Part shown: one piece after another, positions 27,493 to 37,001 of the stretch | Layout: the number at the start of each line of letters is the position of its first letter | How positions within the stretch are numbered: position 1 is the stretch's first letter | Assembly (NCBI RefSeq): GCF_014897315.1 | Contig: NZ_JABUYL010000003.1 | Location: 186,001 to 250,000, forward strand | Direction: 5' to 3' | From: Proteus sp. FME41 | GTDB taxonomy: Bacteria > Pseudomonadota > Gammaproteobacteria > Enterobacterales > Enterobacteriaceae | DNA: 64,000 nt | The notes under the pieces: model-generated | What the model was told of the DNA's origin: nothing | Seen by the model: only the letters and a program-made list of their open reading frames with translations | Database searches by the model: none | Translations under genes and position numbers: made by a program

Positions 27493-29176
27493 TTTGCTCT
27501 CCTTGGTTCTGAACAAAATCACGATAATGTTCACACTCAAGTAGCAAATCATCATGATTTCCCATTGCAACTAATTTCCCACCAACCATAAATATCACTC
27601 TATTTGCTTGCTGTGCTAAAGCGAGCGAATGCGTGACAATAATTCTCGTCATTGTTTTATTTTTCAACGCATTAAAGATGTATTGTGTATTGTCAGGATC
27701 AAGTGCTGAAGATGGCTCATCCGCCAATAACAAGGGACTGTTGGCAATAAAGGCTCGAGCAATTGCCAAACGTTGAGCCTCACCGCCCGAAAGTGGCGTT
27801 TCATCATTGATAACCGTAGATAAACCTTGAGGTAAGTGAGCAACTACGTCAGAAAAATGTGTTTCATCCATCGCAGACTGTAATTGGGTTTCGCTACAAT
27901 CTGGATTAAATAACAATAGGTTATCTTTAATGGAATAAGGCAATGGTTGGCTGTTTTGCATCACCACAGTGGTGATTTGGTTTAATGCATGACGTGAATA
28001 TGCTTGTAAGCACTTATTCTCAATTAAGATCTCACCTGATGTTGCATCCATAAAACGAGCAATCAGTTGCAATAAAGAACTTTTACCCGCACCAGAAGGC
28101 CCAACAATGGCAATAAATTCTCCTTTTTTAATTTCAAAATTAATATTATTAAGGATCACTTTATTACCATATGAAAGGCGAACAGAGTGTGCTGTTAACG
28201 CGACAGCATGAGATATCGTCTCTGTCGATAAATCACCATATTGCATTTCAGGCTGATTTAATAATTGCTGTATCCGCTGCGCTGATTTTTTTGCTGCACG
28301 TAAAGCGTCACCGCCATGCCCCATCGCCATAACAGGCTCTGCAATACGTCTTAATAATAAAATAAACAGTAATAAATCGGCCAATGGTAACGCTTGTTCA
28401 AAAACAGTAGCACCCAGTAATAGCCATCCCGTTAATAATGTTGCACTCAATAATAACTGGGTAAGCGATCCTAATAATCCGACTCGTTTAACCCAATTTT
28501 GAAAATGAAAAACAAAATTAAATAGTGCTTTCTCTGTTTTATCAACAATACCTTTATGCGGAAATTGACGTGCTACAAGTGGGTTTTCAGCAAGAAGTTG
28601 ATAATCTTCAAAGAGTGTTTTCATTGCCTCATCACGTTGTTCACAATACATTTGATAACGAGATGATTGTGTTTGTTTAAAACAAAAGTAAGCAATGATT
28701 AAAGGAATGAGAGAGAAAGCCAGTAAAAAAAGATTTACTGTTGATAACACGATAATGGCAATAACAGGCACAATAATTAATTGCACGATATCAGCGGGTG
28801 CATGAGCAATTAATTGATGTAATGCTTTGATATCGCGCTGAACATATTGATTAATACCATTTTTCCCTTGATTAACGAACCAATTCAACGGTAATTTTTG
28901 CATTTTTTCTGATAATGCTAACCGTAATTGATAAGTTAATTTGGCATCCATTAAATGCGTTAAATGAAAAGCAAGAGTCTGTGAAATAAGCCATACAACG
29001 CCACCAATAACCGTAATGGTTAACCAAAACGTATTAGCTGAAGGGAAAGAAATAATAAGTTGATAGAGTGCCAGCCAAGGTACTAAAGAACTAAAACCAG
29101 CAACAGCTTGTAGTAACAGCGCACTTATTAATAAAGTGCGATAAGGTCGCAACAACACCCATAATTCATTATGCAT
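27482..29176 (-). CDS. ABC half-transporter with fused ATPase domain (YbtP/IrtA-like), first of pair
   Basis: A 564-residue partner of the following gene with the same fold: six membrane helices (about 15-300) then an ATPase with Walker A GPSGAGKSSLL, signature LSGGEAQRLA, Walker B LLLADEPSSALD and H-loop IVTHS. The ATG at 29176 (MHNELWVLLRPYR) has GGAG 6 nt upstream and is preferred to the ATG at 29203. Both members keep canonical catalytic residues, so the heterodimer is not obviously asymmetric. A putative regulator-binding site lies 66 bp upstream. Confidence 0.85.
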   Translation of the reverse strand: MHNELWVLLRPYRTLLISALLLQAVAGFSSLVPWLALYQLIISFPSANTFWLTITVIGGVVWLISQTLAFHLTHLMDAKLTYQLRLALSEKMQKLPLNWFVNQGKNGINQYVQRDIKALHQLIAHAPADIVQLIIVPVIAIIVLSTVNLFLLAFSLIPLIIAYFCFKQTQSSRYQMYCEQRDEAMKTLFEDYQLLAENPLVARQFPHKGIVDKTEKALFNFVFHFQNWVKRVGLLGSLTQLLLSATLLTGWLLLGATVFEQALPLADLLLFILLLRRIAEPVMAMGHGGDALRAAKKSAQRIQQLLNQPEMQYGDLSTETISHAVALTAHSVRLSYGNKVILNNINFEIKKGEFIAIVGPSGAGKSSLLQLIARFMDATSGEILIENKCLQAYSRHALNQITTVVMQNSQPLPYSIKDNLLLFNPDCSETQLQSAMDETHFSDVVAHLPQGLSTVINDETPLSGGEAQRLAIARAFIANSPLLLADEPSSALDPDNTQYIFNALKNKTMTRIIVTHSLALAQQANRVIFMVGGKLVAMGNHDDLLLECEHYRDFVQNQGEQNEG

Positions 29177-29241
29177 AATAATCTCCACAACATCTTGTGG
29201 CACTATAGCGAAAAGGGCATTTCCCCTCTAGCAACAAGACG

Positions 29242-29269
29242 TTAGATTGCGTGACTATTACTTTCGATT
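29242..29269 (-). promoter_or_regulatory. Putative PchR/YbtA-type operator upstream of the ABC pair (site B)
   Basis: The + strand sequence starts TTAGATTGC and ends CTTTCGATT, with a GA-TAT core between. It mirrors site A (25783-25810), and its near edge is 66 bp from the start codon compared with 64 bp for site A. The -10 here is poor, which would fit activator dependence. Confidence 0.6.
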
Positions 29270-29388
29270 TAGACGCATTTTGCTTATTTATTAAGCAAGA
29301 TAGAAACAATAGAATTAATGAAGTGTTTAATAGAGGGTAAATCAAGCGAAGAAGATAATAAATATACCGATAAACCTAATAAAATCAA

Positions 29389-30282
29389 TCAAGGTGTAAA
29401 ATGCCCTTTGCGTACATCTCCCGGCAATATACCAAAACGTTTACGAAATGCGACGGAAAAATGAGCCGGTGTATAACCAACATAATAGGCAACACTTGAG
29501 ATGGATTCCCCTTCATTTAGCAACATGTTATATGCGGTTTGTAAGCGATATTCTTGTAGCCAACCATAAACAGAATTGCCAAATAATTGACGGAAACCTT
29601 GAGTGAGTTTTCGTGTATTTAATCCCACACGAGTCGCTAATATTTCAAGCTTTGGTGGAGTTTCCATTTCAGCAACTAAAATTTCTTTGGCTTGCTTTAA
29701 ACTGTTTTTTTCACGCTGACTTAATGGCCGATTAACCGGATCCTGAGCATGACATAAATATTGCAAACTTAATGAAGCAAATTCGCAGGCTTTACCAGAG
29801 TAGTAAAGTGGTTTTAAAGAATCGTGAACCGGATTTTGGAATAACTGCATGGTTAACGCCAAAAAAGTGTTATCCATAGTCAGATGATGCAACATGAGTG
29901 ATTGGTTTTGTTGCAGGATAGGGGGCAATAAAATATGTTGTTGCTCAAGCCACTGAGATGATAATTGCAATAATGTGTATCTTAGGGGATCACCAGATTT
30001 AAATTGATTCAATAAAGAATAGCGTTCAACACTATTGGCAATAAAAATACTCGGTGTCGCTATCTCTATTTTCTGCCCATTAACACTTTCACTAATCACA
30101 CTTCCACTATGAACAGCCACTAAATTAAAGCCGGCTTGATAAGTCTCTTCAATTTGCAGATCTTCTGTGGTTTCTAATACACCTTGGCGCAATAGAATTT
30201 GGTCTTGAAAGCGATATTCTTCAACCTGCTGATGCTTAGGTTGATAACCAATATATGAATAGAATGAAGAGTGTTGAGACAT
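29389..30282 (-). CDS. AraC-family regulator, PchR/YbtA type
   Basis: A 297-residue transcription factor with a variable ligand-sensing N-terminal part (about 1-190) and a C-terminal double helix-turn-helix (about 195-297). The latter includes LEILATRVGLNTRKLTQGFRQ and ISSVAYYVGYTPAHFSVAFR, as in regulators that sense their cognate ferric siderophore. It is first in the same-strand order regulator, ABC pair, receptor operon. A Fur-like box and a 12-bp tandem repeat lie upstream. Autoregulation and activation of sites A and B are inferred. Confidence 0.87.
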   Translation of the reverse strand: MSQHSSFYSYIGYQPKHQQVEEYRFQDQILLRQGVLETTEDLQIEETYQAGFNLVAVHSGSVISESVNGQKIEIATPSIFIANSVERYSLLNQFKSGDPLRYTLLQLSSQWLEQQHILLPPILQQNQSLMLHHLTMDNTFLALTMQLFQNPVHDSLKPLYYSGKACEFASLSLQYLCHAQDPVNRPLSQREKNSLKQAKEILVAEMETPPKLEILATRVGLNTRKLTQGFRQLFGNSVYGWLQEYRLQTAYNMLLNEGESISSVAYYVGYTPAHFSVAFRKRFGILPGDVRKGHFTP

Positions 30283-30314
30283 AATAAAAAGATATCAGCA
30301 GAGTAAATAATCAC

Positions 30315-30366
30315 CTATGTTGTCAGCTATATTGTCAAACATTCAACGAAATAGCAATCATTATCA
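30315..30366 (-). promoter_or_regulatory. Regulator promoter region: tandem 12-mers and Fur-like box
   Basis: CTATGTTGTCAG (30315-30326) and CTATATTGTCAA (30327-30338) are adjacent direct repeats with 10 of 12 positions identical. A Fur-like site (30352-30366) has a perfect ATTATCA half and a weak other half (11 of 14). Together they suggest iron control plus binding of another factor, or autoregulation. Confidence 0.5.
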
Positions 30367-30432
30367 TTTATACTTAATAATCTATTTTAAAGACAGGGTG
30401 CTTGTACCACAAATCTAACAACTTGAAGAAAA

Positions 30433-30460
30433 ATTGGGGGGAGAAAACCTCCCCCACCAA
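30433..30460 (-). terminator. Terminator of the Hok-family mRNA
   Basis: GGGGGAG (30437-30443) pairs with CTCCCCC (30449-30455). On the minus strand the stem is followed by CAATTTTTCTT. It begins just after the toxin stop at 30462. Confidence 0.75.
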
Positions 30461-30461
30461 A

Positions 30462-30605
30462 CTATTTATTGCACATCAAAATAGCTTGAACTACAGTGCT
30501 TCCATCACTAATGTTAAGCGAACATAATCGTTCGCTAACAATCACAGTAAAACAAATCACAGTCGCACAAATAACAGTAATGCCAAATAAGGTTATTTTA
30601 GTCAA
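30462..30605 (-). CDS. Hok/Gef-family small toxic membrane peptide
   Basis: A 47-residue ORF starting with TTG at 30605 (AAGGAG ribosome site 9 nt upstream) and ending TAG. It has the Hok layout: a short basic start (MTKITLFG), one membrane helix with the family-like ICATVICFTVIV, then ERLCSL at the Cys-containing junction, and a periplasmic tail TVVQAIL. Such peptides depolarise the membrane when their mRNA escapes antisense RNA. A 14-codon ORF (30598-30642) overlaps the start in another frame, as mok does in hok loci. Promoter-like antisense elements lie directly upstream. I cannot assign a particular hok paralogue. Confidence 0.8.
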   Translation of the reverse strand: MTKITLFGITVICATVICFTVIVSERLCSLNISDGSTVVQAILMCNK

Positions 30606-30610
30606 TTTTA

Positions 30611-30639
30611 TTGACTCCTTTGTGAAAAGGAGACAGAAT
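30611..30639 (+). promoter_or_regulatory. Promoter of the Sok-like antisense RNA
   Basis: TTGACT (30611-30616) and CAGAAT (30634-30639) are separated by exactly 17 bp. It points away from the toxin gene into its leader, the arrangement of sok promoters. Confidence 0.7.
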
Positions 30640-30645
30640 CAAGTT

Positions 30646-30700
30646 GTTCAGGTTTGAGTCTGTCCCCGGATTTTATGAGAATAAAATTCGGGGCTTTTCT
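30646..30700 (+). ncRNA. Sok-like antisense RNA
   Basis: Predicted start near 30646 and end at a rho-independent terminator. The stem is CCCCGGATTTTAT (30664-30676) with ATAAAATTCGGGG (30681-30693), the loop GAGA, then CTTTTCTCTTT. The length of about 55 nt is close to the plasmid R1 Sok RNA (about 65 nt). It is fully complementary to the leader of the Hok-family mRNA next to the mok-like start, the known target of Sok. Confidence 0.7.
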
Positions 30701-31109
30701 CTTTCTGGCTCTTGCAAAATGCTTGAACCAAAATGATCCAAGCACCCACCAATATAGTAACAGAAATTTCTCTATCCCCTATACCTTATCAGTGGTAAAT
30801 TAAAAATTTAATCGAGTTAAAACAACGCGTTACTTGATTGCGTAAAATGATTCACTATTGACTCAAACGCCAAGAAAAGACAAAATAAATTCGCTAAAAC
30901 AAAGAAATTAACTTATTTTATTTTCTTGACTCCTTACTTGAAAAAAAGATCCGCACCCATCCCTTTGTTTTGCAATCGCCCCAAATAAATTTATTTGGGG
31001 CTTTCTTTTTTCCGTAAAATTTTCTTTTTTTAAATAGCGATAAAAAAACAAAAAATCCCGAACATAAGTTTCCTCATATTCGGGATCATTATGACAAGAA
31101 CAAATAAAC
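30701..31109. other. Intergenic region between the hok-like locus and carB
   Basis: It contains the decayed second hok/sok-like unit at 30926-31010. No intact ORF is seen. The segment 30720-30900 is AT-rich without recognisable structure. Confidence 0.6.
30926..31010 (+). pseudogene. Decayed second hok/sok-like locus
   Basis: TTGACTCCTT recurs at 30926-30935 exactly as in the Sok-like promoter at 30611. About 45 nt further on, a hairpin of GCCCCAAATAAA with its exact complement (30978-31001) is followed by TTTCTTTTTT, mimicking the Sok terminator. The -10 position is poor. On the minus strand the AAGGAG site is kept (revcomp near 30931-30937), but the expected toxin frame meets a stop at once and no Hok-like peptide can be read. 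It is probably a duplicated and inactivated copy. Confidence 0.5.
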
Positions 31110-34100
31110 TTAAAATTTATTTATCTTTACATGCATTTCTTGAACTGAAATAACACTCGCCGTCGGATCTGCCGTTAATGACAGTGTTGTTGCAAATCCG
31201 CCATTTAACGTCGTGTCATAATGGACTTTATATCTTAATGCACTGCGACGAATAATTTTAGAATCTTCAATGGCTTGACGACCAGAGGTGGTATTAACGA
31301 TATAGTCATATTCACCATTTTTAATTCTATCTTCAATATGCGGTCGCCCTTCATGCACTTTATTGACTAAACGTGGATTTATTCCCGCTTCACCTAGCAC
31401 AATGGCTGTGCCGTGTGTTGCATCTAACTCAAACCCATTTTTTAGCAGTTTAGTGGCTAAATCAACAACACGTTTTTTATCACCTTCACGCACAGAAAGG
31501 AGGGCTCTACCTTTTTTCTTCATGGTAGAGCTACTACCGAGCATCGCCTTAGCAAAAGCTTGTGCAAAGGTTGCACCAACGCCCATCACCTCACCCGTTG
31601 ATCGCATTTCAGGCCCTAAAATCGGGTCAACGCCTGCGAATTTATTAAAAGGTAAAACCACTTCTTTTACCGAATAATAAGGGGGAATAACTTCTTTTGT
31701 CACACCTTGTTCTTCAAGGCTTTGACCAATCATGACACGCGCGGCAACTTTGGCTAATGGCACACCTGTGGCTTTTGACACAAAAGGCACCGTACGAGCA
31801 GCTCGAGGATTGACTTCAATAAGATAAACATCATCACCTTTCACCGCAAATTGGGCATTCATCAACCCTTTTACACCTAATTCAAAAGCAAGCTCACGAA
31901 CTTGTTTACGCATCACATCTTGAATTTCTTTGCTTAAGGTATAAGCCGGCAATGAGCAAGCTGAGTCACCAGAGTGAACACCTGCTTGTTCGATATGCTC
32001 CATAATGCCACCAATGACGACCTGTTTACCGTCACAGATTGCATCAATATCCACTTCAATCGCATCATCAAGAAAACGGTCTAATAAGACAGGGGCATCG
32101 TTTGACACACTGACTGCGGTTTGGAAATAACGACGTAAATCAACTTCATCATAAACAATTTCCATTGCGCGCCCACCAAGTACATAAGAAGGGCGAACCA
32201 CCAGCGGATAACCAATCAATTGCGCTTTTTCTACCGCCTCTTCTAAAGCCGTTACCGTGGCATTTTCAGGCTGTTTAAGCCCTAATTTATCAACCGCTTT
32301 TTGGAAACGTTCACGATCTTCAGCTTTATCGATAGCATCTGGCGTTGTCCCAATGACGGGCACACCTTCAGCTTCTAGCGCTCTCGCTAATTTTAAGGGT
32401 GTTTGCCCACCATATTGCACGATCACCCCTTTCGGTTTTTCGATACGCACGATTTCAAGCACATCTTCTAATGTGACAGGTTCAAAATAGAGTCTGTCAG
32501 AAGTGTCATAATCCGTTGAAACCGTTTCAGGATTACAGTTCACCATGATGGTTTCGTAACCGTCTTCACGTAATGCAAGCGCTGCATGAACACAGCAATA
32601 ATCAAATTCAATCCCTTGACCTATACGGTTTGGCCCACCCCCCAAGATCATCACTTTCGGTTTATCTTGATGTGGATTTGCCTCGCACTCTTCTTCATAA
32701 GTCGAGTACATATAAGCCGTATCAGTAGCGAATTCTGCCGCACACGTATCAACACGCTTATAGACAGGATGTAGTTGATATTGCTCACGTAATTGGCGAA
32801 TAGTATGTTCTTTTACGTTAAGTATTTTAGCTAAACGCGCATCGGCAAAACCTTTGCGTTTTAATTGACGTAAGAAATCAGCACTTAATCCTTTGATACC
32901 GACTTCACTGACTTTTTCTTCAAGACGAACAATTTCTTCAATTTGAACTAAGAACCAGCGGTCAATGTTGGTGAGGTTAAATACACCATCAATGGATAGT
33001 CCTGCGCGGAAAGCATCCGCGATATACCAAATACGGTCTGAGCCCGCTTCTTTTAGCTCACGACGAATTTTCGTTAATGCTTCTGGGTCGTCTAAATCAA
33101 CTTTAGGATCAAAACCCGTTGCCCCAACTTCGAGACCACGTAATGCTTTTTGCATAGACTCTTGTTGTGTTCTACCAATTGCCATCACTTCACCGACAGA
33201 TTTCATTTGCGTTGTTAATCTGTCATTGGTTCCTGCAAATTTTTCAAAGTTAAAGCGAGGAATTTTTGTCACAACATAATCAATAGATGGTTCGAAAGAG
33301 GCTGGCGTTCTCCCGCCAGTAATATCATTCATCAGTTCATCAAGGGTATAACCTACTGCTAATTTTGCAGCCACTTTTGCAATAGGAAACCCCGTAGCTT
33401 TTGATGCTAAAGCTGATGAGCGTGACACACGAGGATTCATTTCAATGACGATTAAACGCCCTGTTTTAGGATCAACGGCAAACTGCACATTAGAACCGCC
33501 TGTTTCAACACCTATCTCACGTAATACTGCCATCGAGGCATTACGCATAATTTGGTATTCTTTGTCGGTGAGTGTTTGTGCTGGCGCGACAGTAATGGAA
33601 TCCCCCGTGTGAATTCCCATTGCATCAATGTTTTCGATAGAGCAGACGATAATGCAGTTGTCGTTTTTATCGCGCACGACTTCCATTTCATACTCTTTCC
33701 AGCCAATTAATGATTCATCAATTAAGAGTTCATTAGTGGGTGATAAATCTAAGCCACGAGTACAAATTTCTTCAAATTCTTCACGATTATAGGCGATCCC
33801 CCCCCCGGTTCCGCCCATCGTGAATGAGGGACGAATAATACAAGGGAAACCAACTTGCTGCGCAACCGCAAAAGCGTCATCCAGATTATGTGCAATACCT
33901 GAGCGAGCAGTGTCTAAACCAATTTTTTTCATCGCTTTATCAAAGCGTTGTCTATCTTCTGCTTTATCAATTGCATCAGCTGTTGCACCAATCATGGTGA
34001 CACCAAATTCCGCTAATACACCTTGGCGTTCTAATTCTAAAGCACAGTTTAGTGCTGTTTGCCCGCCCATTGTCGGTAACACTGCATCAGGGCGCTCTTT

Positions 34101-34337
34101 TTCAATGATTTTTCTCACAACTTGCCAGTGAATAGGCTCGATGTACGTTGCATCTGCCATTTCAGGATCGGTCATAATGGTAGCAGGATTTGAATTCACC
34201 AAAACAACACGATATCCCTCTTCACGAAGGGCTTTACATGCTTGAGCGCCAGAATAGTCAAATTCACACGCCTGTCCGATAACAATCGGCCCAGCACCTA
34301 AAATCAGGATTGTTTTGATATCTGTTCTTTTAGCCAT
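31110..34337 (-). CDS. carB: Carbamoyl-phosphate synthase large chain CarB
   Basis: Synthase subunit of 1075 residues (E. coli 1073) that makes carbamoyl phosphate for arginine and pyrimidine synthesis. Two homologous ATP-grasp halves are visible: the first near residues 1-400 ([17 protein letters not shown]) and the second near 555-930 ([17 protein letters not shown]). Between them is the oligomerisation domain, and the C-terminal allosteric MGS-like domain holds residues about 935-1075. It follows carA by 16 bp. Confidence 0.97.
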   Translation of the reverse strand: MAKRTDIKTILILGAGPIVIGQACEFDYSGAQACKALREEGYRVVLVNSNPATIMTDPEMADATYIEPIHWQVVRKIIEKERPDAVLPTMGGQTALNCALELERQGVLAEFGVTMIGATADAIDKAEDRQRFDKAMKKIGLDTARSGIAHNLDDAFAVAQQVGFPCIIRPSFTMGGTGGGIAYNREEFEEICTRGLDLSPTNELLIDESLIGWKEYEMEVVRDKNDNCIIVCSIENIDAMGIHTGDSITVAPAQTLTDKEYQIMRNASMAVLREIGVETGGSNVQFAVDPKTGRLIVIEMNPRVSRSSALASKATGFPIAKVAAKLAVGYTLDELMNDITGGRTPASFEPSIDYVVTKIPRFNFEKFAGTNDRLTTQMKSVGEVMAIGRTQQESMQKALRGLEVGATGFDPKVDLDDPEALTKIRRELKEAGSDRIWYIADAFRAGLSIDGVFNLTNIDRWFLVQIEEIVRLEEKVSEVGIKGLSADFLRQLKRKGFADARLAKILNVKEHTIRQLREQYQLHPVYKRVDTCAAEFATDTAYMYSTYEEECEANPHQDKPKVMILGGGPNRIGQGIEFDYCCVHAALALREDGYETIMVNCNPETVSTDYDTSDRLYFEPVTLEDVLEIVRIEKPKGVIVQYGGQTPLKLARALEAEGVPVIGTTPDAIDKAEDRERFQKAVDKLGLKQPENATVTALEEAVEKAQLIGYPLVVRPSYVLGGRAMEIVYDEVDLRRYFQTAVSVSNDAPVLLDRFLDDAIEVDIDAICDGKQVVIGGIMEHIEQAGVHSGDSACSLPAYTLSKEIQDVMRKQVRELAFELGVKGLMNAQFAVKGDDVYLIEVNPRAARTVPFVSKATGVPLAKVAARVMIGQSLEEQGVTKEVIPPYYSVKEVVLPFNKFAGVDPILGPEMRSTGEVMGVGATFAQAFAKAMLGSSSTMKKKGRALLSVREGDKKRVVDLATKLLKNGFELDATHGTAIVLGEAGINPRLVNKVHEGRPHIEDRIKNGEYDYIVNTTSGRQAIEDSKIIRRSALRYKVHYDTTLNGGFATTLSLTADPTASVISVQEMHVKINKF

Positions 34338-34353
34338 TTTCTTCGCTCCCGAT

Positions 34354-35517
34354 TTATTTTGTTGTCATTGATTGCAGGTTTTGACGATATTGCGCGATAA
34401 GCTCGATAAAGTGATCAAAAAGAGGTGCGGCATCATGTGGTCCTGGGCTCGCTTCTGGGTGGCCTTGGAAACTGAATGCAGGTTTATCTGTACGATGAAT
34501 ACCTTGTAAAGAACCATCAAATAAAGATTTGTGCGTCACACGTAAATTAGTAGGAAGTGATGTTTCATCAACAGCAAACCCATGATTCTGTGCTGTGATC
34601 ATCACAGTATCTTTATCTAAATCTTTAACCGGATGATTACCACCATGATGCCCAAATTTCATTTTGATGGTTTTGGCGCCACTGGCTAACGCTAAGAGTT
34701 GATGCCCTAAACAGATACCAAAAACAGGAATATCCGTCGTTAAGAATGTTTGAATAGCGTTAATGGCGTAGTCGCAGGGCTCTGGATCGCCTGGACCATT
34801 TGAAAGAAAAATACCATCAGGCGAAAGAGCTAAAACATCTTGTGCGGGCGTTTGTGCCGGTACAACGGTGACTCTGCATCCTCTATCGACCAGCATACGT
34901 AAAATATTACGTTTCACACCAAAATCATATGCCACAATATGCAATGGCAATTCATCTGCTGATTTTGCTTTAGGCAATTCATTTTGTAGCGTCCAACTTC
35001 CTTGAGTCCATTGATAAGGTTGTTTGACGGTGACTGTTTTGGCTAAATCCATCCCTTTTAAGCCAGGAAAAGCTTTTGCTTTTTCTTGTGCAAATGAAGA
35101 ATCAAGGTGATCCCCCGTAATAATACAACCGTTCTGAGCCCCTTTTTCTCTCAATAAACGCGTTAGCTTACGTGTATCAATATCTGCAATCGCCACGATA
35201 TTATGGCGTTTAAGATAATCGGATAAGCTTTCTTGTGCACGATAGTTGCTCATCACTAATGGTAAATCACGGATAATTAAGCCTTGAGCATGGATTGTTT
35301 CTGATTCTTCGTCTGAATGATTAACGCCAGTGTTGCCAATATGGGGATAGGTGAGAGTAACAATTTGTTGGGAGTAAGACGGGTCGGTTAGTATTTCTTG
35401 GTAACCGGTCATTGAAGTATTAAAAACCACTTCACCGATAGCGGCGCCTTCTGCGCCAATCGACTTGCCGTGGAATTTGGTCCCATCTTCTAGAACCAAT
35501 ATAGCTGATTTAATCAA
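34354..35517 (-). CDS. carA: Carbamoyl-phosphate synthase small chain CarA
   Basis: Glutaminase subunit of 387 residues. The start is TTG at 35517 (read [17 protein letters not shown]) with GGAGGG just upstream; E. coli carA also uses UUG. An in-frame ATG at 35544 lies upstream of that ribosome site and is unlikely. The class I amidotransferase site is [14 protein letters not shown] (catalytic Cys near 268) with His/Glu in [11 protein letters not shown]. It heads the carAB operon with tandem ARG boxes over its promoter. Confidence 0.96.
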   Translation of the reverse strand: MIKSAILVLEDGTKFHGKSIGAEGAAIGEVVFNTSMTGYQEILTDPSYSQQIVTLTYPHIGNTGVNHSDEESETIHAQGLIIRDLPLVMSNYRAQESLSDYLKRHNIVAIADIDTRKLTRLLREKGAQNGCIITGDHLDSSFAQEKAKAFPGLKGMDLAKTVTVKQPYQWTQGSWTLQNELPKAKSADELPLHIVAYDFGVKRNILRMLVDRGCRVTVVPAQTPAQDVLALSPDGIFLSNGPGDPEPCDYAINAIQTFLTTDIPVFGICLGHQLLALASGAKTIKMKFGHHGGNHPVKDLDKDTVMITAQNHGFAVDETSLPTNLRVTHKSLFDGSLQGIHRTDKPAFSFQGHPEASPGPHDAAPLFDHFIELIAQYRQNLQSMTTK

Positions 35518-35529
35518 AACGCCCTCCAG

Positions 35530-35584
35530 AGAATAATAAATCACATTTCATGCATATTAATTCAGATTTAAGCCTCTAAATCAA
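35530..35584 (-). promoter_or_regulatory. carAB promoter P2 with tandem ARG boxes
   Basis: Two ArgR half-site pairs resemble TGAAT-N4-ATTCA: 35530-35543 (12 of 14) and TGCATATTAATTCA at 35551-35564 (13 of 14). Their centres are exactly 21 bp apart, the standard ArgR hexamer spacing. The second box covers a -10 (ATTAAT, 35561-35556) that lies 17 bp from a -35 TTGATT (35584-35579). Confidence 0.85.
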
Positions 35585-35591
35585 TGCCAAA

Positions 35592-35619
35592 AATATAAAA
35601 TTGGGCAAATTTTTGGCAA
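35592..35619 (-). promoter_or_regulatory. carAB upstream promoter (P1-like)
   Basis: TTGCCA (35619-35614) and TATATT (35597-35592) are 16 bp apart on the minus strand. The two-promoter layout matches E. coli carAB, where the upstream promoter answers to pyrimidines. Confidence 0.55.
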
Positions 35620-35884
35620 ATTGGGCGCATTCTAAAGATCCAATGGCGATATGTCTATAAAAAACACCTTTTTAATTAAAAAAACATCCATCATTAGCAA
35701 TTTAATCAACCAAGTGACAATTAACATAATAAATCTTACGAATTTAACCGTTTGCTTACCAAGATAATTTAAAAAAGGCATTTAAATATAAAAAACAGAG
35801 AGAGCATTGAGTTTTGAGGTGTAAAAATGAAGAAAAAATAGAGATAACAAACAGAAATAACAGTAACAACAATAAATTATAATA

Positions 35885-35928
35885 AAAACAAAAAAAAACT
35901 CAAAATTATAAAAATAATAATGAGTTTT
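35885..35928 (-). terminator. Terminator after dapB
   Basis: TGAGTTTT (35921-35928) pairs with AAAACTCA (35895-35902) across an AT-rich 18-nt loop. Reading leftward a long run of T with one G follows. Confidence 0.6.
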
Positions 35929-35951
35929 CAATTAATTATAAATTTATTAAA

Positions 35952-36797
<846 letters not shown>

Positions 36798-36947
36798 TTA
36801 TTCTCTCTATTTATTGTTTACAGATTAGCGGTGTCACTCACTTGATGCCAGCATTTAACATACAAGATAAGAAAAACACACCAAACTAAGATAATTATCA
36901 GTAAAAGAGATGATCCGCATGCTTATTCATTTAACTTTACGTTAAGC

Positions 36948-36979
36948 ACAAAAAAAGCAGAGAATTAAGCTCTGCTTTT
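36948..36979 (-). terminator. Terminator of the ribF-ileS-lspA-fkpB-ispH operon
   Basis: CTCTGCTTTT (36970-36979) pairs with AAAAGCAGAG (36953-36962), with a T run on the minus strand. It lies 23 bp after the ispH stop. Confidence 0.85.
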
Positions 36980-37001
36980 AAAATTCATTATATTAAATAA
37001 G

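Larger units (their letters stand above)
35518..35951. other. carA control region and dapB terminator
   Basis: A 434-bp gap. The right-to-left carAB promoters and ARG boxes occupy 35530-35619 and the dapB terminator 35885-35928. Between about 35640 and 35880 the DNA is AT-rich with nothing recognised, although in E. coli this zone of the upstream promoter binds PepA, PurR and IHF. Confidence 0.7.

Noticed and set aside
30750-30920. Second Hok peptide on the minus strand beside the duplicated Sok-like unit
   Set aside because: The frame after the ribosome site meets stops within a few codons, and the open frame further on lacks a start and the Cys junction.
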